From positions 1 through 64,000 of the forward strand of contig DISW01000008.1 in NCBI GenBank assembly GCA_002422605.1: DNA of 64,000 bases, read 5' to 3'. This stretch comes from Bacteriovoracaceae bacterium UBA6200. GTDB taxonomy: Bacteria; Bdellovibrionota; Bacteriovoracia; Bacteriovoracales; Bacteriovoracaceae. Every line of letters begins with the position of its first letter. The stretch's first letter is position 1. A model generated the notes under the pieces. The model saw only the letters and a list, made by a program, of their open reading frames with translations, made no database searches and was not told the DNA's origin. Below are positions 34,362 to 43,580 of this stretch, piece after piece. Made by a program: the position numbers and the translations under genes.

Positions 34362-35147
34362 ATGAACAAACTCTTCTGTGTTCTCTTACTTGTTTTTTCT
34401 ACAGCTTCCTTTGGGAACTCCTGGAAAGAACAGATTATTGAAGACGCCAAAACCATATATACGCCTCTTTCTATCACCACCTTTAATAAGCCACTTTACT
34501 TTCAAACAAGCGAATCCCAAACCGTGGGTGGAAGTGCTCACCATGAAGTGAGCCACTTAGCGGTAGTAATCGATAAAGGCCTTCTGGAAACATCAAGGTT
34601 AACACCAGATGGATTTAGAATGATTGTCTGCCATGAGCTTGGTCACTTGTTTGGAGGATCTCCTCGAAGACATGCTCCACCAGAATGGGATGGCCCAGTG
34701 GCCCACGATGGACTTAGTCTCATGACAAGTGAAGGTCAGGCCGACTACTATGCAAGCTTAGTCTGTTTTCGAAAAATGCTTGAACTTGAATCCTCTGAAT
34801 CACCAAGACCAGACTTAAAGAGGGTGGGTCCAAGGCTTAAACGCAAATGTCAGGAAGAAGCCGGATTTAAAGGGCAGGAACTTGAGATGTGTCTTCGTGC
34901 GGGACTTGCTGGAGAAGATTTTTTAAAAGTCGTTTTTGATTTCCCAATCTCTTGCGAAAAATTTGATGATTCCATTACTCCCCATCTCATCAGAGACATG
35001 TATCCCGATCGGCAATGTCGCCTTGATACAATTGTGAATGGTGCACTTTGTAGAGAAGAGCAACCACTCGTTCTCGACTTCAATTTGATGGAGAACAATA
35101 GCTGTGGTCAAAAGTATGCTGAAAGACCCAGTTGTTGGTATAAATAA
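34362..35147 (+). CDS. Exported zinc metalloprotease (HExxH with downstream Glu)
   Basis: A 261-residue protein with a signal peptide (L-F-C-V-L-L-L-V-F, cleavage after S-F-G). The active site is C-H-E-L-G-H near residue 91 and the downstream S-E-G-Q-A-D-Y-Y near 123, a gluzincin-like pattern with two His and a Glu ligand. The C-terminal half has eight Cys and is probably disulphide-bonded. It probably acts in the periplasm or outside the cell, which fits a predatory or scavenging lifestyle, but the substrate is unknown. The start has a weak ribosome binding site. Confidence 0.78.
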   Translation: MNKLFCVLLLVFSTASFGNSWKEQIIEDAKTIYTPLSITTFNKPLYFQTSESQTVGGSAHHEVSHLAVVIDKGLLETSRLTPDGFRMIVCHELGHLFGGSPRRHAPPEWDGPVAHDGLSLMTSEGQADYYASLVCFRKMLELESSESPRPDLKRVGPRLKRKCQEEAGFKGQELEMCLRAGLAGEDFLKVVFDFPISCEKFDDSITPHLIRDMYPDRQCRLDTIVNGALCREEQPLVLDFNLMENNSCGQKYAERPSCWYK

Positions 35148-35222
35148 GGTTCAATTATAGTCAACTAAGTCTGGAAGATAATTCCCTTAGATACTTTTTT
35201 TCTGAATACCTTAAAATAAGTT

Positions 35223-35612
35223 ATGAAAAACTTAACACATGCTTTTATAGTACTTCTCCTACCCATCTTTTTAAGCGGTTGTAAAACCAGCGGTAAAAAT
35301 ATTCTTTCGAATACTAATAATCTAAAAGCAAGTTGCGATATTCAGAACATTACTCTTAGTCAGTTAGAATGTGCTGAATTTTACTTAGATTACAGTGGCA
35401 ATTCAGAAACTTTTTGCGATGAAGCCCAAGACAGACATTCTCTCTCTTTGAAAAGTCACCGCGACAGTAAAACGGCAGCATCCTGTACACCGCTTGCAAA
35501 AATTGCAAGCTGTAAACTTTCAGGTCACACGGTTTTCTTTTATGAAGAAGGATATACGGCCGGAGAAGCACAAACAGAATGCAACAGCATGGGTGGAACT
35601 TTTGAGCAGTAG
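35223..35612 (+). CDS. Small lipoprotein, unknown function
   Basis: A 129-residue lipoprotein: the signal peptide ends in L-S-G-C, a canonical lipobox, so Cys20 would be lipid-modified. The mature protein has seven more Cys (for example L-E-C-A-E, T-F-C-D-E, A-S-C-T, A-S-C-K, T-E-C-N) and a Gly-rich end, typical of small Bdellovibrio-type surface lipoproteins. The gene follows the metalloprotease by 75 bases on the same strand, so the two may be co-transcribed. No family is recognised. Confidence 0.72.
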   Translation: MKNLTHAFIVLLLPIFLSGCKTSGKNILSNTNNLKASCDIQNITLSQLECAEFYLDYSGNSETFCDEAQDRHSLSLKSHRDSKTAASCTPLAKIASCKLSGHTVFFYEEGYTAGEAQTECNSMGGTFEQ

Positions 35613-35665
35613 ATATATAAGACGTATTAGTCTACTTTCTCTGTTTTAGGTTCCGTTTTCTTTCC

Positions 35666-35695
35666 CAAAATAAAAAGCCCAACATCAGTTGGGCC
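35666..35695 (-). terminator. Rho-independent terminator of the tRNA-Ser unit
   Basis: On the minus strand GCCCAAC and GTTGGGC form a 7-bp stem with a 4-base loop, followed by TTTTTATTTT. It is about 30 bases beyond the tRNA-Ser(GCU) 3' end and closes the serS/tRNA-Ser transcription unit. Confidence 0.85.
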
Positions 35696-35724
35696 TTTAA
35701 TAATCAATCAAGAAATTTAAAAAG

Positions 35725-35812
35725 TGGCGGAGACGATGAGATTCGAACTCATGGAAGGTTTCCCTTCGCACCCTTAGCAAGGGTGTGGTTTAAGCCACTC
35801 ACCCACGTCTCC
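35725..35812 (-). tRNA. tRNA-Ser (anticodon GCU)
   Basis: An 88-base gene including encoded CCA. The acceptor stem is GGAGACG / CGTCTCC, the anticodon loop reads TTGCTAA (GCT), and the long variable arm typical of serine tRNA is present. It decodes AGC and AGU. It is the second of a tandem tRNA-Ser pair after serS. Confidence 0.95.
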
Positions 35813-35846
35813 GCTATGGCTTAAGAACATAAAACATGAATTTAGT

Positions 35847-35870
35847 ACTTTTAAACCGAAGTTTAAAAGT
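35847..35870. repeat. 10-bp hairpin between the two tRNA-Ser genes
   Basis: ACTTTTAAAC and GTTTAAAAGT form a perfect stem with a CGAA (minus: TTCG) tetraloop, directly at the 3' end of tRNA-Ser(UGA). It may guide 3' processing of the tandem tRNA transcript or weakly attenuate it. Confidence 0.6.
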
Positions 35871-35959
35871 GGCGGAGGACTAGGGATTCGAACCCCAGGT
35901 AGGCGTTAACCCACGACAGTTTTCAAAACTGTTGCCTTAAACCACTCGGCCAGTCCTCC
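35870..35959 (-). tRNA. tRNA-Ser (anticodon UGA)
   Basis: A 90-base gene including encoded CCA, with acceptor stem GGAGGAC / GTCCTCC, anticodon loop TTTGAAA (TGA) and a long variable arm. It decodes UCA, UCG and UCU. It lies 47 bases after the serS stop codon. Confidence 0.95.
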
Positions 35960-35973
35960 GTCTTGAGTCATCT

Positions 35974-36002
35974 AATATAAATGCATGGAAAAAAAAAGGC
36001 AA
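35974..36002 (-). promoter_or_regulatory. Possible promoter of the tRNA-Ser pair
   Basis: TTGCCT and TATATT on the minus strand are separated by 17 bases, ending 14 bases before the tRNA-Ser(UGA) 5' end. It lies between the serS stop and the tRNA, so the tRNA genes can be made separately from serS mRNA as well as by read-through. Confidence 0.5.
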
Positions 36003-36006
36003 TCGG

Positions 36007-37281
36007 TTATTTACGAATCTCTTTCAATCCACCCATGTAAGGAACTAAAACTTCCGGAATTTTTACTGAACCATCTTTTTGCTGATAGTTTTCAAGGATC
36101 GCTACGACAGTTCGACCTACGGCCAAGCCTGAGCCATTTAGAGTATGGGCGAACTCAACCTTGCCTTCCTTGTTACGGAAGCGAATATTGGCCCTTCTCG
36201 CCTGAAAATCACCACAATTAGAAATAGAAGAGATCTCGCGGTACTTATTCTGGCTTGGCACCCAAACTTCAAGGTCAAATGTCTTTTGCGCCGCAAAACC
36301 CATATCACCTGTGCATAAGGCCAGGACTCTATATGGAAGTTCTAACTTTTGAAGAATCTCAGTAGCACTGGCCACCATCTTCTGATGAACTTCCTCAGAT
36401 TGAGCAGGGGAACAAATTGAAACCATTTCTACTTTGTTAAATTGGTGCATGCGAATAAGACCTTTTACGTCTTTACCATGAGAACCAGCTTCTGAACGGA
36501 AACATGGTGAGTAGGCCGCATACAAGAATGGAAATTCTGCTTCTTCAACAATTTGTTCACGCTTTAAATTTGTAAGAGTCACTTCCGAAGTAGGAATCAA
36601 GTACCAAGGCTGTTCAGAGTTCAACTTGAACAATTGGTCTTCAAACTTTGGAAGATTACCAGTTCCGATTAACGAACGCTCATGAGCAATGAATGGAGTC
36701 ATCATTTCGGTAAAGCCCTTAGAGCCTTGATGATCCAACATGAAATTAATAAGAGCTCTTTCTAAACGAGCTGCGGCACCTTTATAGATAACAAAACGGG
36801 CACCTGTTATTTTTGCCGCTGTTTCAAAATCTAAGATGCCAAGTCTTTCCCCAAGTTCTGCGTGGTCAACCGGAGTGAAATCCATCTCTCGGGGAGTGCC
36901 CCATTTTCCAACTTCTACGTTATCATCTTCGTGTTTACCAACAGGAACTGAGTCTGCTGGAAGATTAGGAATAGCGAGTAATAGATCCGTTTGTTTTGCC
37001 TGAACCTCATCGAGCTCCTTGGCTTCTTTTTCCATTTCAGCTTTAAGGGCACTTACTTTTGCCATTGGTTCAGCGGCATCTTGTTTGTTCTTTTTTAATT
37101 CACCAATTTCGCGTGAGATTTTATTGATTTCCGCTTTCTTAGTCTCCGAAGAAAGAGTCAGGGTTTTGCGGTTTTTATTCAACTGAACAATCTGGTCTAA
37201 GATTGAAGTATCAAAATTTCTCTTAGCGAGTGTGTTTTTTATAGTATCAAAATCGGTTTCAATCTTCTTAATGTCTAACAT
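36007..37281 (-). CDS. serS: Seryl-tRNA synthetase
   Basis: A 424-residue class II synthetase (E. coli 430). It has an N-terminal coiled-coil arm (residues about 30-110), motif 2 (F-R-S-E-A-G-S, then G-L-I-R-M-H-Q-F) and motif 3 (G-S-G-L-A-V-G-R-T). It charges tRNA-Ser, and the two tRNA-Ser genes lie immediately downstream on the same strand. The ATG follows AGGTGAT. The upstream gene ends seven bases before it, so serS is probably co-transcribed with the large TPR gene. Confidence 0.97.
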   Translation of the reverse strand: MLDIKKIETDFDTIKNTLAKRNFDTSILDQIVQLNKNRKTLTLSSETKKAEINKISREIGELKKNKQDAAEPMAKVSALKAEMEKEAKELDEVQAKQTDLLLAIPNLPADSVPVGKHEDDNVEVGKWGTPREMDFTPVDHAELGERLGILDFETAAKITGARFVIYKGAAARLERALINFMLDHQGSKGFTEMMTPFIAHERSLIGTGNLPKFEDQLFKLNSEQPWYLIPTSEVTLTNLKREQIVEEAEFPFLYAAYSPCFRSEAGSHGKDVKGLIRMHQFNKVEMVSICSPAQSEEVHQKMVASATEILQKLELPYRVLALCTGDMGFAAQKTFDLEVWVPSQNKYREISSISNCGDFQARRANIRFRNKEGKVEFAHTLNGSGLAVGRTVVAILENYQQKDGSVKIPEVLVPYMGGLKEIRK

Positions 37282-37288
37282 GGATCAC

Positions 37289-40200
37289 CTATTGCATGAG
37301 TTTGATATAAGCTTCGATTTGTCTTTTGTATTGAGAATCTGGATCCATTTCAAGATACAACTTATAGGCTTCAATGGCCAGAGCCCCTTGACCCAGCTGA
37401 CGGTAAACATCTCCAATTTTCTTGTGAACAATGATCTCTTCTCCATTGAGTTTTAAAGCTCGTTTATAAAGGTCAAGGGCCAGATCAAAGTTACTTCTCT
37501 TGGTACTTAGATCTGCCATCCCCACAATGGCATCATAGGATTTAGCGTTTAATTTTTGGGCACGCTTAAAAAGATTTTCTGCTTCTAGTAAAAGTCCCTT
37601 TTCCAAATGAATTTGCGCCATAAATACAAGATCAGCGTCATTCTCGCCATTCTCTTTAATATTTCGTTTGATCTCTTCCAGAGCTCCATCCAGATCACCG
37701 CTTAAGAATTTAATTTTACCTGTGTAGTAGAGAACCTTTGGATAGGAAGGAAGTTTTTCTTGAACTCTCTTAAACCATTTGGCTGCCTCAACTAGTTTCC
37801 CATTTTCAAAAAGGACTCGTCCTGCCGTCATCATGGCATCTAGCTCACCCGGCTCGATTGTTAATAATTTTTCAACTAGTTCAGGAATATCATTGTACCT
37901 TTCGTCCAGAAGAGCGGCTTTAATTAAGAATTCATAAAGCGTTCTGTCTTTTGAATGAAACTTTTCAAGCTTCTCTTTATAATTCTGGAAGTCTCTTACT
38001 CGACCTGCCCGATAGTAAAAGATTGCTATTTCGGCCAAAATCTTCGGGCTTTCTCCGAACTCATCTAAAAGACTCAATAGATAACCAATGGCTGCACGGT
38101 CATCCTGAGTTTCATAAATAAGCTTGGCATAAGCAATGCGATAATCGGGATTAACTGGATCAAGTTCAATTATTTTATTGAGAAAAGTTCGGGAAATATC
38201 AAAGTCAGCTTTGCGTAATGAAATTTCGGCCAATAGAAAAATATCAGAATCGTTTAAGGGATTCAAGCTCACGGAATTCCGAAGCCAAGACATGGATTGA
38301 AGAATATCACCTGTCTTGTAATACAACTTGGCATTTAGAGAAGCAAACTCGTAACTCTCTCGAATATCGGTTGTGGAAATCACGGCAATTCGGTTACGAG
38401 CATCGTGAAACTTATAAGTTTCAATATATGAATCTATCAGGGCCAAATTAATATTCTTATCATCAGGATACTTCTTAACCAGGTTTTCCAGGGTTGTTAG
38501 TGCTTGCTGAGCAAGCCCTAATTTCATTTGAGCTTTAGATAGAAAGAGCTCTGATGGTATGTGACCAGGATAGGCATCCGTTGCCTTGGCGGCATAACTC
38601 AAAGCTAACTCATAGCTTCTCTTATTAAAGAAATCGTTTGCCTGAGTTAAAAGTTTATAGGCCTTACTTTCATTAATTAAATTATCCGTTTCAGCTAAAG
38701 CGCCCTCACTGGTATCCAGGTCTGCGAGAATCATTCTGAGAGATGAAGAATCGTTAAGAGCTAATGATTGCGAGAAATAAGCCGTGGCTTCCTTGGGCAT
38801 TTTTTGATGGGCATATACCAAGCCTTTAAGTTCAAAAAACTTCGCACGATTTAAGTTATTGGAGTCAAGGCCTACCATTTCGGCATTCTTCAATATTCTT
38901 GCAACATCCTCAACCTTGTTCTTTTTTAACAGTAATTCGGCTTTCATAAGAGCAAAAGAAATAATCTGTGGATTCCTTTTAATGGCATCATCCACAAATT
39001 CAAGCGCCTTTTCGGTTTCCTGATTTAAAAGAAGATATTCAATGAGTGCAGCATAAGCATAGCGGTTCTTATCTGGAGCTTTTTCCAAAGCTTGGTAGAA
39101 CTGACGAGCAAGATCAATTTTTCCCATTGAGACAAGACTCTTTAAATAAACGGCAAACAAGTCCTGAGTAATATCTTTGGGTTTCAACTTTAAATATTTT
39201 TGGACAACATCTACAGCGGCAGCCTTCTTGTTAATGGCCATGTAAAAAAGGTTAAGGCCAATAACTCCATTAACATCATCTAACAGGAAGGGTTTCTTAC
39301 TTTGAATAATATTAAAGAGAGTTTGTGAATCAGCCGTTTTATTGCTGGAGTGCTTGAGCTCCTCTGCATACGTCCTAACTAAGAAATTCAAGGCATCCTT
39401 ATTTTCCAGACTATTCTCATAGCTTGCCTTGAAACTTAACCCGGCCTGAATAAGATCTGGGTAAGTACCTTTATTAAAATTTGCCAATCCCCGGTTAAAC
39501 TCTGCTTTTGATTTTTGATTGTCTGCTTTATCAAAAGGAATAGGGAATATGATTTGAGGCTCTAAATGCTTAAATGTTACAACGGGCTTCTCTTCTTCTG
39601 GAAACATCAAGGCATAAATGATCGCAATTGCCGCAGCAATAATGATAATTTTTTTCTTTTTCGCTTTCGCTGCTAGTCCTGCAACTTCCTCTTCTTCTTC
39701 TTCTTTGGCCTTAGCTTTTTCTTTCTCTTCTTTTGCCTGACGTTTAAGTTCTTTTTTTATTTCATCTTCGATACTCGTTTCTTCCAGTAGTGCTACCTGA
39801 AGTAAACTTGTCTTTTCTAAATTAATGACTTGGGTTTTTTCATCTTGTGAAACGGCGGCATTTTCCTGAGCAACAATGAGAGCGTGCTTTTCTGCCGCTT
39901 CTTCTTCTTCACGCCTACGCGCCTCTTCTTCTTCCGCTCGACGTTTATCTTCTGCTGCTTTTTGCTCACGCCTCATTCTGGCTATTTCTTCTTGAGCAAT
40001 TGGATTTATAAGCGTTCTATCACCACTATAATTAGCCTGAAAATTTTCCGCGGTCGTAGTGACTGTTGTTTTTTCAATTTCTAGTTCCTGCTCGAGTTTT
40101 AACTCTTCCGGCTCAGGATCATGCTTTTCAGGAGTTGTCTCCATTCGAACAGTTTCTGTTAATTCTTGAACTTCAGGAATTGAATCTTCTTCTGTTGCTT

Positions 40201-40474
40201 CCGTTTCATTTTCTAACTGCTGACTTCTGATCTTAGCTAGATCGATAACAAAAGTTTCTTCTTTAGGAGTTTCATCTTGAATCGCAGTTTTGTTTTCATC
40301 CATAAGTTCAGGATAAAAATCAAAACTATTAATAGGTCCCCAATTTCCCGTGGGGAAAATCTGGGCTTCTTCATTACCTTTAATATGTCCCTTGGCCTTT
40401 AATTCAAAAAGCTGTGCTTTCACAAAAGGACCAATCACCCGACCACTTTCCAGCCGGATACGAAATTTCGTCAT
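37289..40474 (-). CDS. Large membrane-anchored GYF_2/TPR protein
   Basis: A 1061-residue protein. Residues 1-60 resemble the GYF_2 domain (G-R-V-I-G-P-F-V, then W-G-P-I). Residues 60-270 are charged and disordered or coiled (runs of Glu, Arg and Lys). A single membrane segment lies near 274-293 (I-I-I-I-A-A-A-I-A-I-I-Y-A-L-M-F). The remaining 760 residues are TPR helical repeats (for example A-L-E-F-V-D-D-A-I-K and A-I-E-A-Y-K-L-Y), probably in the periplasm. It is likely a scaffold linking cytoplasm and periplasm. It lies between nuoN and serS, after a terminator. The start codon has a weak ribosome binding site. Confidence 0.78.
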   Translation of the reverse strand: MTKFRIRLESGRVIGPFVKAQLFELKAKGHIKGNEEAQIFPTGNWGPINSFDFYPELMDENKTAIQDETPKEETFVIDLAKIRSQQLENETEATEEDSIPEVQELTETVRMETTPEKHDPEPEELKLEQELEIEKTTVTTTAENFQANYSGDRTLINPIAQEEIARMRREQKAAEDKRRAEEEEARRREEEEAAEKHALIVAQENAAVSQDEKTQVINLEKTSLLQVALLEETSIEDEIKKELKRQAKEEKEKAKAKEEEEEEVAGLAAKAKKKKIIIIAAAIAIIYALMFPEEEKPVVTFKHLEPQIIFPIPFDKADNQKSKAEFNRGLANFNKGTYPDLIQAGLSFKASYENSLENKDALNFLVRTYAEELKHSSNKTADSQTLFNIIQSKKPFLLDDVNGVIGLNLFYMAINKKAAAVDVVQKYLKLKPKDITQDLFAVYLKSLVSMGKIDLARQFYQALEKAPDKNRYAYAALIEYLLLNQETEKALEFVDDAIKRNPQIISFALMKAELLLKKNKVEDVARILKNAEMVGLDSNNLNRAKFFELKGLVYAHQKMPKEATAYFSQSLALNDSSSLRMILADLDTSEGALAETDNLINESKAYKLLTQANDFFNKRSYELALSYAAKATDAYPGHIPSELFLSKAQMKLGLAQQALTTLENLVKKYPDDKNINLALIDSYIETYKFHDARNRIAVISTTDIRESYEFASLNAKLYYKTGDILQSMSWLRNSVSLNPLNDSDIFLLAEISLRKADFDISRTFLNKIIELDPVNPDYRIAYAKLIYETQDDRAAIGYLLSLLDEFGESPKILAEIAIFYYRAGRVRDFQNYKEKLEKFHSKDRTLYEFLIKAALLDERYNDIPELVEKLLTIEPGELDAMMTAGRVLFENGKLVEAAKWFKRVQEKLPSYPKVLYYTGKIKFLSGDLDGALEEIKRNIKENGENDADLVFMAQIHLEKGLLLEAENLFKRAQKLNAKSYDAIVGMADLSTKRSNFDLALDLYKRALKLNGEEIIVHKKIGDVYRQLGQGALAIEAYKLYLEMDPDSQYKRQIEAYIKLMQ

Positions 40475-40510
40475 AGCATTAATTATAAAGGATTTTAGCT
40501 ATTTGAGGGT

Positions 40511-40542
40511 AAAACAAAAAAAGGGGAGCATATCTGCTCCCC
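40511..40542 (-). terminator. Terminator of the nuo membrane-arm operon
   Basis: GGGGAGCA and TGCTCCCC form a perfect 8-bp stem with a 4-base loop; on the minus strand it is followed by TTTTTTTGTTTT. It lies about 12 bases after the nuoN stop and separates the complex I genes from the TPR gene. Confidence 0.9.
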
Positions 40543-40553
40543 CCTGAGGATTT

Positions 40554-42020
40554 TTACTTTATAAAGATGGTTGCATTTCCAGCGAGGGCCAAAGCCGATT
40601 CCCAGAAGACACCCAAAAGTAGAACCGGAATAAAGAGGGCGATGATCACAGTTTGGTTTAGTGTACTGAAACCAACAACTTTTTCATCGCTGCTTGCTTC
40701 ACCAAAAATCAAATTTTTGGCCAGTCTCATATAGTAGTAAAGACCAATGACTGAGTTAATTGCTGCAACAATCGCAATTCCATAATGCTTTTGCTCAATC
40801 ACTACTGCAAAGATATTAAACTTCGCTACGAAACCACTAAATGGTGGAATGCCCGCTAATGAGAACAGAACTGAAGCCATGATAATTGCCATAACCGGGT
40901 GCTTATAAACCAGGCCGCGGAAAACATCATAAGAATCGGAACCGTACATATCTGAAAGATGAGAAGTAATAAAGAAAGCGATAAGAGTCATCAGCATGTA
41001 AACAATTCCATAAAAGAGAATTGCTTGAACGCCGGTCTGATTCATAACGACTACACCAAGAATCATCAGTCCAACATGACCAATTGAAGAGAAGGCGAGC
41101 ATACGTTTAACTGAATTCTGTCCAATCGCTGTTACGTTACCCACTGTCATGGTTAGGGCAGCAATGACCAGAATGAGGCCAACCCAGCTCACTTTTAATG
41201 GAGAGCCCTCAGACAAAAACACATAGGATACGCGAACAAGTGAAGCCAAACCTGCCATCTTAGGAACGATGGCGAAGAATGTAGTCACAGGAATCGGAGC
41301 ACCTTGATAGACATCCGGAGCCCACATATGGAACGGGAAAGCCGAAATTTTATATCCGATACCAACAAAAAACAGAATCGATGCTACCAGCGTGATCGCA
41401 AGTCTGCTCCCTTCAAGAGAAGAAACCTGGGCCGCAATATCGTTGAACTGGATGGATCCGAACACACCGTAAAGGTGAGAAATACCAAACAGGGCAATCG
41501 CTGCAGAGAAACCACCATAAAGAGCGTATTTCATACCGGCTTCTGTCGAAGTGGAATCTTCACGTTTTAAAGAGGTCATAACATACGAAAGGATCGAAAG
41601 GATTTCTAACCCGAGGTAGAATGTCAGCATGTTATTTGCTGAAGCAAGAAGCATCCCACCAACTAAAACCCCAACCGCCATGATCGAATATTCTGATTTT
41701 AGATTCGTGTAAATGTCCTTAGAAGAGTGACTTAGGAAAACTGCACCCATCGTTCCAACAACCATAATCATTTTCATCAATGTGCTGAAAGGATCAATTG
41801 TTACAGCATTATGGAAAATCTGAACCGGAGTTTCACCTAAGTTTTGGCACAAACATACAAATACAATACCCAGAATGATCTGTGTGAAAACATGGATCTT
41901 AGTACGAGGAGCATGTTCATCTTTTACAGATGCTTCCGCTACCAAAAGAGTCGTCATCAAGATAACTGTAATCAACTCTGGTATGTAGTAACTTAAAAAA
42001 CCAAATAATTGGTCAATCAC
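40554..42020 (-). CDS. nuoN: NADH-quinone oxidoreductase subunit N
   Basis: A 488-residue membrane subunit of complex I (E. coli 485), one of the three antiporter-like proton pumps. It has about 14 helices, with the conserved Glu in the fifth helix (L-G-L-E-I-L-S-I-L-S-Y) and Lys in the seventh-helix region (A-F-P-F-H-M-W-A-P-D). GTG start after AGAGAGG. It is the last gene of a seven-gene membrane-arm operon, followed by a terminator. Confidence 0.96.
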   Translation of the reverse strand: MIDQLFGFLSYYIPELITVILMTTLLVAEASVKDEHAPRTKIHVFTQIILGIVFVCLCQNLGETPVQIFHNAVTIDPFSTLMKMIMVVGTMGAVFLSHSSKDIYTNLKSEYSIMAVGVLVGGMLLASANNMLTFYLGLEILSILSYVMTSLKREDSTSTEAGMKYALYGGFSAAIALFGISHLYGVFGSIQFNDIAAQVSSLEGSRLAITLVASILFFVGIGYKISAFPFHMWAPDVYQGAPIPVTTFFAIVPKMAGLASLVRVSYVFLSEGSPLKVSWVGLILVIAALTMTVGNVTAIGQNSVKRMLAFSSIGHVGLMILGVVVMNQTGVQAILFYGIVYMLMTLIAFFITSHLSDMYGSDSYDVFRGLVYKHPVMAIIMASVLFSLAGIPPFSGFVAKFNIFAVVIEQKHYGIAIVAAINSVIGLYYYMRLAKNLIFGEASSDEKVVGFSTLNQTVIIALFIPVLLLGVFWESALALAGNATIFIK

Positions 42021-42032
42021 AAAAAACCTCTC

Positions 42033-43550
42033 TTAATACTTACTCAACAGATCAACCAACTGTCCGACAGAAGCTTTCATCACATTAAGTAGTGGGCTTG
42101 GGAAAATACCAAACACGATTACACAAATACAAAGCGGGATCATATAGAACACTTCGCGAGCATTCATGTCCTCATACTTTTCGATATCAGGATTAACTTC
42201 TCCGAAGAACATACGCTTGAACATCCAAAGAAGGTAAGCAGCACCAAGAAGAAGACCCACAACTGCAATAACAGTGATTGTTGTGAACTTTTCGTAAATG
42301 CCTAAGAAGATCAATGCTTCTGAGATGAACCCTGAAAGCCCTGGTAGACCTAGAGAAGCAAAAAGACCAATGATGTAGATTGTTGTGTATTTAGGAAGTT
42401 TAGTCGCTAAACCGCCGTAACCTTTTGAACCATCCGGACGAACAATCCAACGGTGGTGAGAACGCTCATAAAGAACACCAACCATTAAGAACATCATAGC
42501 TGTTGAAGTTCCGTGGTTGAACATCTGAAGAACAGCACCGTTCATACCCTGAGTTGTCATGGCCGCAAGACCAAGCATTACAAAACCCATGTGAGATACT
42601 GATGAGTAAGCAATAAGCTTTTTCATATCATCCTGGGCCATTGCACAGAATGCTCCGTAAATAACTGAGATCAAACCAAGAACTGCGATGATAGTTGAAG
42701 CATCAGAAGCAGCTTGCGGGAAGATCGGGAAGGCAATTCTTAGGAATCCGTAAGAACCCATTTTTAAAAGTACACCGGCCAGGATTACAGAAACAGCTGT
42801 TGGGGCCTGAACGTGTGCGTGAGGTAACCAAGTGTGGAACGGGAAAACCGGAACCTTAATGGCAAAACCAAGGAACATGAACCAGAAAAAGATAGTCTCG
42901 AAAGAGAAAGACTTACCAAAGATAACAACTGTTTCATTAACAAATTTACCACCTTGAAGAGCAAGGATATTAAAAGAATCAGCGCCTTGACCTGAAACGA
43001 AGTAAAGGGCCACGATACCGACCAACATGAAGATCGAACCGAAGAAAGTATAGAGGAAGAATTTAACAGCAGCATATTCTCTGTTCTCGCCACCCCAGAT
43101 TCCGATAAGGAAGAACATTGGAAGTAGCATAACTTCCCAATAAACATAGAAGAGGAAGAAATCTAAAGAGAAGAACACACCAAACACTGTTGATTGAAGC
43201 ATCAAAAGAAGTGCGAAGTATGCCTTAACGTTTTTCTCAACCGTCCATGAAGAAAGAGTACAGATGAAGAAGAGGAGAGCGTTCAAGAACGTCATCAACA
43301 TCGTGATTCCATCAATACCGATAAAGTAATTGATGTGGAATTGTGATATCCAAGGAATTTTGGTCACAAACTGCATGTCTGCAGTAGTGGTATCAAACTT
43401 CACATAAAGAAGTACTGACAATACCATTGTGATGAATGTTGTCACGAGAGTAACCATTCTAATGGTGTTCTCTTTAGCTTTTGGCGTGAGGATTACTCCA
43501 ACCATCCCAATAATAGGTAACCATAAAATCCAATTCAGTATTCCGTTCAC
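42033..43550 (-). CDS. nuoM: NADH-quinone oxidoreductase subunit M
   Basis: A 505-residue antiporter-like proton pump subunit of complex I (E. coli 509). Signature segments are F-Y-V-Y-W-E-V-M-L-L-P-M-F-F-L-I-G (the conserved Glu), P-V-F-P-F-H-T-W-L-P-H-A-H and A-Y-S-S-V-S-H-M-G-F. GTG start after GAGAGG. Twelve bases separate its stop from nuoN. It transfers protons in the middle of the membrane arm. Confidence 0.97.
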   Translation of the reverse strand: MNGILNWILWLPIIGMVGVILTPKAKENTIRMVTLVTTFITMVLSVLLYVKFDTTTADMQFVTKIPWISQFHINYFIGIDGITMLMTFLNALLFFICTLSSWTVEKNVKAYFALLLMLQSTVFGVFFSLDFFLFYVYWEVMLLPMFFLIGIWGGENREYAAVKFFLYTFFGSIFMLVGIVALYFVSGQGADSFNILALQGGKFVNETVVIFGKSFSFETIFFWFMFLGFAIKVPVFPFHTWLPHAHVQAPTAVSVILAGVLLKMGSYGFLRIAFPIFPQAASDASTIIAVLGLISVIYGAFCAMAQDDMKKLIAYSSVSHMGFVMLGLAAMTTQGMNGAVLQMFNHGTSTAMMFLMVGVLYERSHHRWIVRPDGSKGYGGLATKLPKYTTIYIIGLFASLGLPGLSGFISEALIFLGIYEKFTTITVIAVVGLLLGAAYLLWMFKRMFFGEVNPDIEKYEDMNAREVFYMIPLCICVIVFGIFPSPLLNVMKASVGQLVDLLSKY

Positions 43551-43580
43551 AACGAACCTCTCTCTATTAAGAAAAAAACC

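Noticed and set aside
34362..35147. Metzincin label for the exported host protease
   Set aside because: Its HExxH is not followed by G-x-x-H; the downstream Glu suggests a gluzincin-like site instead.
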